Notes: generated by a model not told the origin, from the letters alone. DNA of 64,000 bases from JASJBU01 sp039714735 (GCA_039714735.1 JBDLIT010000007.1:1-64000); one strand, 5' to 3'; shown: positions 32,195-41,992, counted from the first letter of the stretch. Translations and numbers: made by a program.

Positions 32195-34144
32195 ATGGGT
32201 AAGATCATCGGTATCGACCTGGGCACAACCAACTCCTGCGTGGCAGTGATGGAAGGTGACAAGACCAAGGTTATCGAGAATAGCGAAGGCGATCGCACCA
32301 CTCCCTCCATCATCGCCTATGCCAATGACGGAGAGATCCTGGTTGGTCAGAGCGCCAAGCGCCAGGCGGTGACCAATCCTGACCATACCCTGTTTGCCAT
32401 CAAGCGCCTGATCGGCCGCATGTTCAAAGACGATGTGGTGCAGCGTGATGTGGATATGGTGCCCTACAAGATCGTCAAGGCGGACAATGGCGATGCCTGG
32501 GTCGAGGTGAATGGCAAGAAGATGGCGCCGCCGGAGATCGCCGCCAAGGTGCTGCAGAAGATGAAGAAGACTGCTGAGGACTACCTGGGTGAAACTGTGA
32601 CCGAAGCGGTCATTACCGTACCGGCCTACTTCAACGACTCCCAGCGCCAGGCCACCAAGGATGCCGGACGTATCGCCGGCCTGGATGTGAAACGCATCAT
32701 CAACGAGCCCACCGCCGCGGCCCTGGCCTACGGCATGGACAAGAAGCGTGGCGATCAGACCCTGGCGGTTTATGACCTGGGTGGCGGCACCTTCGATATC
32801 TCGATCATCGAGATTGCCGAGATCGATGGGGAGCATCAGTTCGAGGTGCTCTCCACCAACGGTGACACCTTCCTCGGTGGTGAAGATTTCGATATGCGCA
32901 TCATCGATTTCCTGGTGGCAGAGTTCAAAAAGGATCAGGGTGTGGATCTGCGCAACGATCCGCTGGCCCTGCAGCGTCTGAAAGAGGGCGCGGAGAAGGC
33001 CAAGGTGGAACTCTCTTCCAGTCAGCAGACCGATATCAACCTGCCCTACATCACGGCGGATCAGACCGGTCCCAAGCATCTGAGCATCAAGCTGACCCGA
33101 GGTAAGTTGGAGTCCCTGGTGGATGAACTGGTGACCCGCACCATCGAGCCCTGCAGAATGGCATTGAAGGATGCGGGCGTTTCGGCCTCCGACATCGATG
33201 AGGTGATCCTGGTGGGTGGCCAGAGCCGTATGCCCAAGGTCCAGGAGACCGTGATGAATTTCTTCGGCAAAGAGCCGCGTAAGGATGTCAACCCGGATGA
33301 GGCGGTCGCCATTGGCGCTGCGATCCAGGGCGGTGTGCTGGGTGGTGAGGTGAAGGACGTGCTGCTGCTCGACGTGACTCCGCTCTCCCTGGGTATCGAG
33401 ACCCTGGGTGGCGTGATGACCAAGCTGATCGAGAAGAACACCACGATCCCGACCAGCGCCTCGCAGGTCTTCTCCACCGCAGACGATAATCAGACTGCGG
33501 TCACCGTGCATGTGTTGCAGGGTGAACGTGATCAGGCTACAGCGAACAAATCACTGGGCCGTTTCGACCTCACCGATATTCCACCGGCGCCCCGTGGCGT
33601 GCCACAGGTCGAGGTGAGCTTCGATATCGACGCCAACGGTATCCTGAATGTGTCCGCCAAGGACAAGGCCACCGGCAAGGAGCAATCCATCGTGATCAAG
33701 GCCTCCTCCGGTCTGAGTGACGGCGAGGTCGATCGCATGGTCAAGGATGCCGAGGCCCACGCGGATGAGGATCGCAAGTTCCATGAACTGGTAGCTACCC
33801 GCAACCAGGCGGATACCCTGATTCATGCGACCCGAAAATCGATACAGGAAATGGGTGACGACAAGCTGGAGGCCGGTGAAAAAGAGGCTATAGAGAACGC
33901 CATCAAGGACCTGGAAGAGACACTGAAGGGTGACGACAAGGATGCCATCGAAGCCAAGACCAAGGTGCTGACAGATGCCTCTGCGAAGATGGCTGAACGG
34001 CTCTATTCTCAGCAGGGGGCACAGCCGGGGGCCGGTGATGCTCCAGCTGAAGATGCCGGGTCACAGGATAGCGGTTCCAGTTCGAAGGCTGATGACGATG
34101 TGGTCGATGCCGAATTCGAAGAGGTTAAGGACGATAAAAAGTGA
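32195..34144 (+). CDS. dnaK: Chaperone DnaK (Hsp70)
   Basis: The 649-residue protein shows IGIDLGTTNSCVAVMEG, VYDLGGGTFDISIIEI, VILVGGQSRMPKVQ, the interdomain linker DVLLLDVTPLSLGIE and an acidic end EEVKDDKK. It is full length with all nucleotide-binding motifs. A GGAGAA site lies eight bases before the ATG. DnaK folds proteins with DnaJ and GrpE, all encoded here. Confidence 0.97.
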   Translation: MGKIIGIDLGTTNSCVAVMEGDKTKVIENSEGDRTTPSIIAYANDGEILVGQSAKRQAVTNPDHTLFAIKRLIGRMFKDDVVQRDVDMVPYKIVKADNGDAWVEVNGKKMAPPEIAAKVLQKMKKTAEDYLGETVTEAVITVPAYFNDSQRQATKDAGRIAGLDVKRIINEPTAAALAYGMDKKRGDQTLAVYDLGGGTFDISIIEIAEIDGEHQFEVLSTNGDTFLGGEDFDMRIIDFLVAEFKKDQGVDLRNDPLALQRLKEGAEKAKVELSSSQQTDINLPYITADQTGPKHLSIKLTRGKLESLVDELVTRTIEPCRMALKDAGVSASDIDEVILVGGQSRMPKVQETVMNFFGKEPRKDVNPDEAVAIGAAIQGGVLGGEVKDVLLLDVTPLSLGIETLGGVMTKLIEKNTTIPTSASQVFSTADDNQTAVTVHVLQGERDQATANKSLGRFDLTDIPPAPRGVPQVEVSFDIDANGILNVSAKDKATGKEQSIVIKASSGLSDGEVDRMVKDAEAHADEDRKFHELVATRNQADTLIHATRKSIQEMGDDKLEAGEKEAIENAIKDLEETLKGDDKDAIEAKTKVLTDASAKMAERLYSQQGAQPGAGDAPAEDAGSQDSGSSSKADDDVVDAEFEEVKDDKK

Positions 34145-34179
34145 TGGGTTGGTAACCTCCAGTTGCCGGCTTGATCAAG

Positions 34180-34211
34180 AAACGTGTGGTCATCGTTTTG
34201 ACCACACGTTT
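34180..34211 (+). terminator. Hairpin/attenuator between dnaK and dnaJ
   Basis: A 13-base perfect stem (AAACGTGTGGTCA / TGACCACACGTTT) with a six-base loop lies in the dnaK-dnaJ gap. It is followed by only a short T-run and then TTCCTG. It may lower dnaJ expression relative to dnaK or stabilise the dnaK end. Confidence 0.6.
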
Positions 34212-34258
34212 TCCTGCTTCTGGAAACCTGGAGTCTGATGACGGTAAGCTAAAAGAAT

Positions 34259-35404
34259 ATGTCAAAACGCGACTACTACGAAGTATTGGGTGTCAGCAAG
34301 AATGCCAGTGAGGCCGAGATCAAGAAGGCTTACCGGCGACTTGCCATGAAACATCACCCCGACCGGAACACAGGGGACAAATCGGCCGAGGCCGAGGTCA
34401 ATTTCAAGGAGGCCAAGGCCGCCTATGAGATTCTCTCCGATGCACAGAAACGGGCTGCCTACGATCAATTCGGTCACGCCGGGGTCGATCCCAGCATGGG
34501 CGCTGGTGGACCGGGAGGGTTCGGCGGCGGCGCCAACTTCTCGGATATCTTCGGCGACGTGTTTGGCGATATCTTTAGCGGCGGTAGAGGCGGCGGCGGT
34601 TCCCGGGCGAATCGTGGCTCTGACCTGCGCTATAACCTGCAGCTTTCACTGGAAGATGCGGTGGCGGGCACTACCGTGAAGATCCGTGTCCCAAGCCTGG
34701 TCAAGTGTGACAGCTGTGGTGGCTCAGGGGCCAAGAAAGGCACCAGCCCCAAGACCTGTGACACCTGTGGCGGGCATGGACAGGTACGCATGCAGCAGGG
34801 TTTCTTTTCCGTTCAGCAAACCTGTCCGCGCTGTCATGGCAAGGGTACGATGATCGCAGATCCCTGTCCCAGCTGCCGTGGACAGGGTCGGGTGGAAGAG
34901 CACAAGACCCTGTCGGTCAAGGTGCCGCCGGGGGTGGATACAGGAGACCGCATCCGTCTGGCCGGTGAAGGGGAGGCGGGAGAACACGGCGGACCGCCGG
35001 GTGATCTCTATGTACAGGTCAATGTGAAGTCCCATGATATTTTCAGTCGCGAGGACAGTCATCTGTTCTGTGAGGTACCGATCAGTTTCACCACCGCCGC
35101 GCTGGGTGGTGAGCTGGAGGTGCCGACCCTGGATGGCAAGGTGATGCTGAAGATTCCCACCGGCACCCAGACCGGGCGCATGTTCCGCATGCGCGGTAAG
35201 GGTGTGAAGCCCGTCAGGGGTGGGCCAATCGGTGATCTGATGTGCCGGGTGCTGGTGGAGACGCCGGTCAAGCTGACTGGTGAACAGGAGGATCTGCTGC
35301 GCAAGCTGGACGAGAGCATGAAGAAGGGCGGCGGCAAGCACAGTCCCCAGTCGACGACCTGGGTGGGCGGGGTCAAAAAATTCTTCGAAGGCATGGGTTT
35401 TTAA
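34259..35404 (+). CDS. dnaJ: Co-chaperone DnaJ
   Basis: The 381-residue protein has a J domain with the HPD motif (MKHHPDRN), a Gly/Phe-rich linker, four zinc CxxCxGxG repeats (CDSCGGSG, CDTCGGHG, CPRCHGKG, CPSCRGQG) and the substrate-binding C-terminus. It stimulates the DnaK ATPase. It is complete and in the usual place after dnaK. Confidence 0.97.
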   Translation: MSKRDYYEVLGVSKNASEAEIKKAYRRLAMKHHPDRNTGDKSAEAEVNFKEAKAAYEILSDAQKRAAYDQFGHAGVDPSMGAGGPGGFGGGANFSDIFGDVFGDIFSGGRGGGGSRANRGSDLRYNLQLSLEDAVAGTTVKIRVPSLVKCDSCGGSGAKKGTSPKTCDTCGGHGQVRMQQGFFSVQQTCPRCHGKGTMIADPCPSCRGQGRVEEHKTLSVKVPPGVDTGDRIRLAGEGEAGEHGGPPGDLYVQVNVKSHDIFSREDSHLFCEVPISFTTAALGGELEVPTLDGKVMLKIPTGTQTGRMFRMRGKGVKPVRGGPIGDLMCRVLVETPVKLTGEQEDLLRKLDESMKKGGGKHSPQSTTWVGGVKKFFEGMGF

Positions 35405-35526
35405 GCGGTCTTTCGTCCATTCTGCTATCTGGATAGTTACGAAAATTAAACCTAAGCCAGTCGACTGATCCATTGCGAGGGTTGGCGTCTATAGCTGCTA
35501 GAAATTAAAATTTGGAGGAGGATTTC

Positions 35527-36330
35527 ATGACAAGAGTAGCCATTGTGGGCGTGGCGGGGCGCATGGGCAGGGCCCTGGTGAAGGCTGTCAATGAGGCGCA
35601 AGGTCTGGAATTGGGCGCTGCCACTGAGCGGACCGACAGTGATTTTATTGGTCAGGATGCAGGCTTGGTTGCCGGTGTCGGTAAGTTGGATGTGATCATC
35701 GCCGACCGGCTGGATAAGGTGCTGGGAGATTTCGATGTGGTCATCGACTTCACCGCGCCCGCGGCTACCATGGCGCACCTGGAGTTCTGTAAAGGTGCGG
35801 GAAAGAAGATGGTCATCGGCACCACCGGGCTCAACGAAACGGAGCGCAAGGACCTGGAGACTGCCGCGGGTGAAATCGGCGTGGTGTTTGCGCCCAACAT
35901 GAGTGTAGGCGTGAATCTCTGTTTCAAGTTGCTGGATATCGCCGCCCGAGTGCTTGGGGATGAGGCCGATATCGAGGTCATCGAGGCGCACCACCGGAAT
36001 AAGGTCGATGCCCCCTCCGGCACCGCCCTGCAGATGGGGCGGGTGATGGCGGATGCCCTGGGCCGGGATCTGAATGAATGTGCGATCTATGGCCGCGAAG
36101 GCCAGACCGGCGTCCGGGATGCCAAGACCATTGGTTTCGAGACCATTCGCGCCGGGGACGTGGTGGGTGAGCATTCCGTCTGGTTCGCCCTGGAAGGGGA
36201 GCGGGTCGAGATTGCCCACAAGGCCTCCAGCAGGATGAATTTTGCCCGTGGCGCGGTGCGCGCCGCCGGCTGGATCGCTGCTAGAGAGAATGGCTTCTTC
36301 AACATGCAGGATGTGCTGGATCTGAACTGA
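35527..36330 (+). CDS. dapB: 4-hydroxy-tetrahydrodipicolinate reductase DapB
   Basis: The 267-residue enzyme has the Rossmann motif VAIVGVAGRMGRALV, VIDFTAPAATMAHL, the catalytic EAHHRNKVDAPSGTA segment and the C-terminal FARGAVRAAGW. It catalyses the NAD(P)H-dependent step of lysine and diaminopimelate synthesis. A perfect GGAGGAGG precedes the ATG at 35527, which decides the start over a site 15 bases upstream. The dnaJ-dapB order is common in this bacterial group. Confidence 0.96.
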   Translation: MTRVAIVGVAGRMGRALVKAVNEAQGLELGAATERTDSDFIGQDAGLVAGVGKLDVIIADRLDKVLGDFDVVIDFTAPAATMAHLEFCKGAGKKMVIGTTGLNETERKDLETAAGEIGVVFAPNMSVGVNLCFKLLDIAARVLGDEADIEVIEAHHRNKVDAPSGTALQMGRVMADALGRDLNECAIYGREGQTGVRDAKTIGFETIRAGDVVGEHSVWFALEGERVEIAHKASSRMNFARGAVRAAGWIAARENGFFNMQDVLDLN

Positions 36331-36335
36331 CCTGA

Positions 36336-36827
36336 ATGGCAAGGGTCGACTCGTCATTTGCTTGGGTCTACAGCGGTTTCTGTCTGTTGGTCCTGGTGCT
36401 GCTGGCAGGTTGCAGCCGTGATCCACAAGAATCGCCCGAAGAGCAAATCAGGGCGCTGCTCGATACCGCTGAATTGGCGGTGGAGAGCCGCTCCCTGAGT
36501 GATTCTGCAGAACTGATCTCATCCACCTATACAGATGCCGCAGGCCGTGATCATCAGGCCATGAAAAGATTGCTGATGGGCTATTTTCTGCGCAACAAGT
36601 CGATTCATGTCCTCAAGCAGATACGGGAGATCTCGCTGTTAAGTGATGCCGCAGCCAGGGTTGTGCTGTATGCCGGGGTGGCGGGCAACCGACCGGAGAT
36701 TGTTGATTCTCTGGCCAGCTGGCGAGGCGACCTGATCCGTCTGGAGGCTGAACTGGTGCTGGAAGGGAGTGATTGGCATCTGAGTTCGGCCAGTTGGCGT
36801 CGCGCCAGTCAAGGCGATCTGTTGTAA
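36336..36827 (+). CDS. Predicted lipoprotein of unknown function
   Basis: The N-terminus is a lipoprotein signal (FCLLVLVLLAGC) with Cys at about position 26. The rest (about 137 residues) contains PEEQIRALLDTAELAVESRS and LRNKSIHVLKQIREISLL, a pattern like small NTF2/SnoaL-type folds. It starts five bases after dapB and is probably co-transcribed. I do not recognise a named family. Confidence 0.7.
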   Translation: MARVDSSFAWVYSGFCLLVLVLLAGCSRDPQESPEEQIRALLDTAELAVESRSLSDSAELISSTYTDAAGRDHQAMKRLLMGYFLRNKSIHVLKQIREISLLSDAAARVVLYAGVAGNRPEIVDSLASWRGDLIRLEAELVLEGSDWHLSSASWRRASQGDLL

Positions 36828-36953
36828 ACGACTACCAGGTCCCTGCAACGGGGGCCTTTGGGGATTGTTGGATATCCTGGAATTCCAACCGAAGGATTGG
36901 CCCGCTTCCTGCTTTTTATCTGTCAGTTCAGTAGATAACAGGATGGTTTCAGT

Positions 36954-37925
36954 ATGTCTCAGTTACCTCTTATTCCTTCAACTCAAGGGGCCAAGGCGCT
37001 GGCGCAACCGGCGGAATCTTCAGTGGCCAGTCAAGCGCTTGATTCTGAAGGACAGGTTGTGAGCTCCACCTTTATAGAGGCCATGCAGGAAGTGCTGGAA
37101 TCCTCGGCGAGTGAATCTCTTCCGGGATTGGGCTGGACGGTAGCTCTACCAATGGGTGAGGGGATGACGCCCTACCCAATGCTGAACGGCAGTATTCTGC
37201 CGGGTCAGTCCGCTCCAGGTGGCAATCCTTTGCCGTTCCAATTCGCGAAGACAGTATCCTCTCAATCTGAAATGATCAAACCAGGGGTTTTGCCAGAGTC
37301 CCCAACCGGGTTGCTGGTGGAAAAGCTCATCGGGCAAGCAGACCGAAGCACTATTTCATCCGTTATCACCCCATCCACAGAAGGCATACTTCAGGCCATT
37401 GAGCCGCGCAGTGGGGCAGAGTTGACCGGTCAGGTCAGTCTGACAGCGGTACAGGCTTTGAATAGTACACTCCCAGGCCGATCTGCTCAGTTGACCCTGC
37501 CGGTAGATGTGCCGGTCGGTCAGCCCGGCTGGGACAAGGCGGTTGGAGAAAGGATTCAATGGATGATCGGGAGCAATATACAGAACGCTGAAGTGAAACT
37601 GACGCCACCCCATCTGGGACCGCTGGAGATTCGCATCTCGGTGCAGAATGACCAGGCCAGCGTCAGCTTCATTGCAGCCCAGCTGCCGACCCGTGAAGCG
37701 TTGGAAGCGGCATTACCCCGTTTGCGGGAGATGTTCGGTGAGGCCAATCTCAATCTGGTTGATGTGGATGTGAGTCAAGGTGGAGGCTCAGATTCCAATA
37801 AGCATCAGGAGCCGGGGGGAGAGCTGCATGCCGGAAGCGGGATGCAGGAATCAACGGTGCGGGACCCCCAAGACGCCAAGCTCACCCGATTGGCCGGTGA
37901 TGGGATTGTGGATGATTACGCATAG
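36954..37925 (+). CDS. FliK-like flagellar hook-length control domain protein
   Basis: The 323-residue protein has a low-complexity N-terminal two thirds rich in Ser, Pro and Gln. A C-terminal Flg_hook domain follows at about 195-275 (VGERIQWMIGSNIQNAEVKL, then PPHLGPLEIRISVQND and LPTREALEAALPRLREMF). This is the FliK plan. No other flagellar gene is in the window, so it is an orphan here. Its N-terminus is shorter than typical FliK. Confidence 0.8.
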   Translation: MSQLPLIPSTQGAKALAQPAESSVASQALDSEGQVVSSTFIEAMQEVLESSASESLPGLGWTVALPMGEGMTPYPMLNGSILPGQSAPGGNPLPFQFAKTVSSQSEMIKPGVLPESPTGLLVEKLIGQADRSTISSVITPSTEGILQAIEPRSGAELTGQVSLTAVQALNSTLPGRSAQLTLPVDVPVGQPGWDKAVGERIQWMIGSNIQNAEVKLTPPHLGPLEIRISVQNDQASVSFIAAQLPTREALEAALPRLREMFGEANLNLVDVDVSQGGGSDSNKHQEPGGELHAGSGMQESTVRDPQDAKLTRLAGDGIVDDYA

Positions 37926-38307
37926 GCGCCAGTTACATTAGTTCACAGTCTGGGAGCCTTTCGCCTGGAATGAATCTATTCGATGCCTGCTGCATGGGGT
38001 ATCCTACTGCTGCATTCACATGATTATGGTCTGCTGGGAAGGCGCTTCATAATTCTCCGGGTTTGTACCGTCTATCCTTGTGGAGTGGTGCGCCGAAGCG
38101 AATGTGGAAATCAACCCTGACAATATTTGTATCGTGTTAGAGCGATTTTCCTCCTTCCGTGGGTGAGATTGTGTTCGATATCCTGTCGACTGCATGACAG
38201 TTAACACCGCTAAGGCTGGGAATTCGCAGATCTGCATGAAAACTGTTTCAAAGCAGAGTTGAGTAGGCGAGAATGGTGTCCTGAGCTGGGGAACAATGAG
38301 GCGCTCA
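37926..38307. other. Intergenic region, no gene seen
   Basis: I see no supportable coding sequence, RNA gene, strong promoter or repeat in these 380 bases. They presumably hold the lapA promoter. A minus-strand open frame across the region has unnatural composition and antisense overlap with lapA. Confidence 0.5.
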
Positions 38308-38595
38308 ATGCGTATCATAAAAATTCTTTTTATTCTTATTATTATGATGTTAGGCGCCGTTTTTGCGGTACTCAATGCCGAGCCTGTCATCTTTAATTAC
38401 TATTTTGACAGTCGGCCACTAGCGCTTTCCCTGGTGATTACCATCGCTCTCGGGGCTGGTGTAGTGATCGGCATCCTGTCCGGAATTGGCATGGTGCTCG
38501 GTTTAAAGCGCGAGAATGCCAGTTTGAGGCAGCGTGAAAGGCTGGCGAATGAGGAGCTCAGGAATCTGCGCAATCTGCCACTTCAGGATAAATGA
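38308..38595 (+). CDS. lapA: LapA domain membrane protein
   Basis: The 95-residue protein has two membrane helices (ILFILIIMMLGAVFAVLNAE and ALSLVITIALGAGVVIGILS) and a short cytoplasmic coiled coil, the LapA/YciS (DUF1049) plan. LapA works with LapB in control of LpxC turnover and lipopolysaccharide assembly. ATG 38308 has GAGG six bases upstream; ATG 38296 would add four residues. lapB follows directly. Confidence 0.88.
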   Translation: MRIIKILFILIIMMLGAVFAVLNAEPVIFNYYFDSRPLALSLVITIALGAGVVIGILSGIGMVLGLKRENASLRQRERLANEELRNLRNLPLQDK

Positions 38596-38651
38596 GTCTG
38601 CGGTACTGCCTGGGAATACGATGAAACGGCATTTAGCAGCGGTTTGCCCCA

Positions 38652-39824
38652 ATGATTGAGTTTTTGTTGCTTCTCCTGCCGGTGGCGGCTGCATCTGGCT
38701 GGTGGGTTGCCAGGCGTGGCCATGCCAAAAAGGAGCAAAAACATCAGCAGGACATCTCTCCGGCCTATTTTCAGGGTCTTAATTATCTGTTGAATGAGCA
38801 GCCGGACAAGGCGATTGATATCTTTATCAAAATGCTGGAGGTGGACCGCGACACTGTCGAGACCCACCTGGCCCTGGGTAACCTTTTTCGGCGCAGGGGT
38901 GAGGTGGATCGGGCCATCCGCATCCACCAGAATCTGATCGCGCGACCCTCTCTCAGCCGGGAACAAAGGGCGCAGGCGTTGCTTGAACTGGGACAGGATT
39001 ACATGCGCGCCGGTCTGTTCGACAGGGCGGAAAATCTCTTCGTCGAATTGACCGAAACCAAACTTTACAATGAACAGGCGCTGACTAATCTGCTGGAAAT
39101 CTATCAACGGGAGAAGGAGTGGGAACGCTGTCTCGAAGTGGCTGAGCAACTCGCCTCCAGCAACGGTTCAAACTTGAAAATGCTGATTTCACATTTTTAC
39201 TGTGAGCTGGCGCAACGCGAAATCAAGTTGGGGAACACCGAAAAGGCGGAAAATTATATCAAGAAGGCTCAAGCAGCCGACCGCAACAGTGTCAGGGCCA
39301 CTATCCTGCAGGGCGATATGGAGAAGCGACGAGAGGACTGTGTGGCGGCGATACGGAGTTATAAAAAAGTTGAGCAACAGGACGCCGCATATATTCCGGA
39401 GATTCTGCCACGGTTGCTCAGCTGCAAATATTCATTAGGCCGGCGTAGTGAACTCCATGCATACCTCAAGTCGCTCTACGCACGCTACCGGAATTCTGAA
39501 GTCATGCTGGTGCTATGCGACTTCATCATTGATGAGGAGGGCGAGGAGTCTGCAGTCAATTTCGTTCTCCAACATCTTGTCGACTACCCCGACCTGAAAG
39601 TCCTGAGAAGACTGATCAATCTGAACCTCAACAGAGAGGACCAGCATCCAAAGGAAACCCTCGATGTGTTGAAACATGCCGTGGAATATCTTATCTCGAG
39701 TCAGCCAGCCTACCAATGTGATCATTGTGGATTCGGCGCCAAAAAACTCCACTGGCATTGTCCCAGTTGCAAGAGTTGGAGCAGTATAAAGCCTTTGCAG
39801 GGATTGGGTTGTCATGTGGACTGA
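38652..39824 (+). CDS. lapB: Lipopolysaccharide assembly protein LapB (YciM)
   Basis: The 390-residue protein has an N-terminal membrane anchor, about nine TPR repeats (NYLLNEQPDKAIDIFIKMLE, LALGNLFRRRGEVDRAIRIH) and a C-terminal rubredoxin-like metal site with CDHCG and CPSC pairs. This matches LapB, which tethers FtsH-dependent LpxC proteolysis. It follows lapA, as in E. coli. Confidence 0.95.
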   Translation: MIEFLLLLLPVAAASGWWVARRGHAKKEQKHQQDISPAYFQGLNYLLNEQPDKAIDIFIKMLEVDRDTVETHLALGNLFRRRGEVDRAIRIHQNLIARPSLSREQRAQALLELGQDYMRAGLFDRAENLFVELTETKLYNEQALTNLLEIYQREKEWERCLEVAEQLASSNGSNLKMLISHFYCELAQREIKLGNTEKAENYIKKAQAADRNSVRATILQGDMEKRREDCVAAIRSYKKVEQQDAAYIPEILPRLLSCKYSLGRRSELHAYLKSLYARYRNSEVMLVLCDFIIDEEGEESAVNFVLQHLVDYPDLKVLRRLINLNLNREDQHPKETLDVLKHAVEYLISSQPAYQCDHCGFGAKKLHWHCPSCKSWSSIKPLQGLGCHVD

Positions 39825-39873
39825 AAAATAATCCGAAATACAAGTGGTTGAACAGCATGAGGAGACTTAACCA

Positions 39874-40581
39874 GTGAGTGATAATAATCCCCGGATCATC
39901 GTTGCACTCGATTATCCCGATGCCCGACAGGCATTGAATCTGGTGGAGCAGTTGGAACCCTCTTTGTGCCGGCTCAAAGTAGGCAAGGAGATGTTCACCA
40001 GACTGGGTCCAACCTTTATTGAACAGCTATCAAGTCGGGGTTTCGAGATCTTTCTGGATCTCAAGTTTCATGATATTCCAAACACGGTCGCAGCAGCTTG
40101 TGATGCGGCGGCTGACCTGGGCGTGTGGATGATGAATCTGCACGCTTCCGGTGGGCGACGCATGATGGAGGCGGCCCGGGACCGATTGGAACAGCGCTCG
40201 CAGCGGCCCCTTCTAGTGGCGGTGACAATACTGACCAGCCTTTCTGCAGAGGATATTGCCGAGGTTGGCTTTCAGGGAGAACCGGCGGAGAATGTCATGC
40301 GTCTGGCGGAACTGGCCAGCCGTTCCGGCATGGACGGCGTGGTCTGCTCACCCCGGGAGGCCGCGGGTCTCAGGGCAAGGATCGGAGCGGACTTTCTGCT
40401 GGTAACACCGGGTGTCAGGCCAAAGGATGCAGTCGCGGACGATCAGCGCCGGGTGATGACGCCGGCGGACGCGGTCAAGGCAGGCGCCAGTCATCTGGTT
40501 ATTGGGAGACCGGTTACAGGCGCGAGTGAGCCTATCGAGGCCCTCAGGCGGATCAGTGGAGAAATTGCCGACCTGACCTGA
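39874..40581 (+). CDS. pyrF: Orotidine 5'-phosphate decarboxylase
   Basis: The 235-residue enzyme has the beta strand IIVALDYPDA, the catalytic Asp/Lys motif FLDLKFHDIPNTV and the phosphate loop HLVIGRPVTGA. It forms UMP in pyrimidine synthesis. The start is a GTG at 39874 with GAGGAGA eight bases before. The lapB-pyrF order matches E. coli. Confidence 0.96.
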   Translation: MSDNNPRIIVALDYPDARQALNLVEQLEPSLCRLKVGKEMFTRLGPTFIEQLSSRGFEIFLDLKFHDIPNTVAAACDAAADLGVWMMNLHASGGRRMMEAARDRLEQRSQRPLLVAVTILTSLSAEDIAEVGFQGEPAENVMRLAELASRSGMDGVVCSPREAAGLRARIGADFLLVTPGVRPKDAVADDQRRVMTPADAVKAGASHLVIGRPVTGASEPIEALRRISGEIADLT

Positions 40582-40653
40582 TACAGTTCCACCTGATCCA
40601 ATTTAAGCGTAGACACTGTAATCGATCCAATATTAACAGCTTATGGAGTCGCA

Positions 40654-41553
40654 ATGAGTAGTCAGATTCGAAAAGCCGTCTTTCCTGTGGCCGGATTAGG
40701 CACAAGATTTTTACCTGCCACCAAAGCCAACCCCAAGGAGATGCTGCCGGTGGTGGACAAGCCCTTGATCCAGTACGCCGCTGAAGAGGCCGAGGCTGCA
40801 GGGGTGGATTCTCTGATCTTTGTCACCGGGCGCAACAAGCGATCCATACCGGACCACTTCGATAAAGCCTATGAGCTGGAGAGTGAACTCAAGGAGGCGG
40901 GTAAGCATGATCTGTTAAAGAAGGTGCAGAATGTACTCCCGGAAAATGTATCCTGCGTCTACCTGCGTCAATCGGAAGCACTGGGGTTGGGACATGCGGT
41001 GCTTTGCGCTGAACCTGTAGTAGGTAATGAGCCCTTTGCGGTGATCCTGGCTGATGACCTGATCCGTGGCGAGGGTGGTCAGGGCGCTATCTCCCAGATG
41101 GTGGAGGTCGATGAAAAATATCAGTGCAGCGTGATACTCGTGGAAGAGGTGCCCCATGACGAGACCCAGAAGTACGGGATCGTTGAGATCGAGGAAGATG
41201 ACGGAGAGACTGCCATCATCACCTCCATGGTGGAAAAGCCAAAACCTGAAGATGCGCCATCAAATCTCGGCGTTGTCGGCCGGTACATCCTGACGCCACG
41301 TATTTTTGAGATGATCAAAAAGACTGGTCAAGGAGCGGGTGGTGAAATTCAGCTGACAGACGCGATTGCTGAATTACTCAAGTTTGAAAAGGTTCGCGCC
41401 TACCGGGTTAAAGGTAAACGCTATGATTGTGGTAACAAGCTGGGTTACCTCGAGGCCACAGTTGAGTATGGACTGGAACACCCTGAACTGGGTGAGGATT
41501 TCCGTGACTATCTGAAGGGACTGGCGCGCACGATGCCTGAGATCGCCGAGTAA
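40654..41553 (+). CDS. galU: UTP-glucose-1-phosphate uridylyltransferase
   Basis: The 299-residue enzyme begins with the nucleotidyltransferase signature FPVAGLGTRFLPATKANPKE, then MLPVVDKPLIQY and the VMVEKPKPEDAPSNLGVVGR-like region. It makes UDP-glucose for cell envelope polysaccharides. GGAG precedes the ATG. It is full length. Confidence 0.95.
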   Translation: MSSQIRKAVFPVAGLGTRFLPATKANPKEMLPVVDKPLIQYAAEEAEAAGVDSLIFVTGRNKRSIPDHFDKAYELESELKEAGKHDLLKKVQNVLPENVSCVYLRQSEALGLGHAVLCAEPVVGNEPFAVILADDLIRGEGGQGAISQMVEVDEKYQCSVILVEEVPHDETQKYGIVEIEEDDGETAIITSMVEKPKPEDAPSNLGVVGRYILTPRIFEMIKKTGQGAGGEIQLTDAIAELLKFEKVRAYRVKGKRYDCGNKLGYLEATVEYGLEHPELGEDFRDYLKGLARTMPEIAE

Positions 41554-41575
41554 CACCTTGTATGGTATTTCACAA

Positions 41576-41992
41576 ATGCCGATAACAGAAGAACGTGCAG
41601 GGACGCACGAATCATGCGGTTCTGGGCGAGAAATACAGTTATCTGTTTCTTTGAAACCATCTCTCCATGCACTCTTGTTTCTGGCTCTCTGTATCTGGCA
41701 GACGGCGGGTTTCGCAATCACAGATACACAACTAGGCAGTATCAAAAGCCTGGGGGAACTCAACGGAGTTGCACTTCACTGTAGGGCATTGGGTGAAACA
41801 CAAAGAATGAAAAGAGCCCTGGTGTTGAATCTGCCGAAGAGGAGGCAACTGGGTGAGCTTTTCGATCAGGAGACACATAAATCCTTTTTGAATTTCATCA
41901 GTGAGCAGGCCACCTGCCCAAGTCAGGCAACCCTTGCTCAACAGGTTGATGAGGCGATCAGGAATCTGCAAGCCGTTTTTAATAAAGAGTAG
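41576..41992 (+). CDS. Hypothetical exported protein
   Basis: The frame encodes 138 residues from ATG 41576. A hydrophobic stretch (HALLFLALCIWQTAGFA) preceded by about 30 polar residues suggests the true start may be a later non-ATG codon (TTG 41651), which would give a normal signal peptide and a ~90-residue mature protein with two Cys. No family was recognised. It lies between galU and the ZnuA-SCO gene. Confidence 0.5.
   Translation: MPITEERAGTHESCGSGREIQLSVSLKPSLHALLFLALCIWQTAGFAITDTQLGSIKSLGELNGVALHCRALGETQRMKRALVLNLPKRRQLGELFDQETHKSFLNFISEQATCPSQATLAQQVDEAIRNLQAVFNKE

Noticed and set aside
32156..33511. 451-codon minus-strand frame inside dnaK
   Set aside because: Antisense open frames are common in dnaK; the sense protein is unmistakable.
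38016..38390. Minus-strand 124-codon frame opposite lapA
   Set aside because: It is antisense to the lapA start and composed of unlikely residues; no ribosome site.
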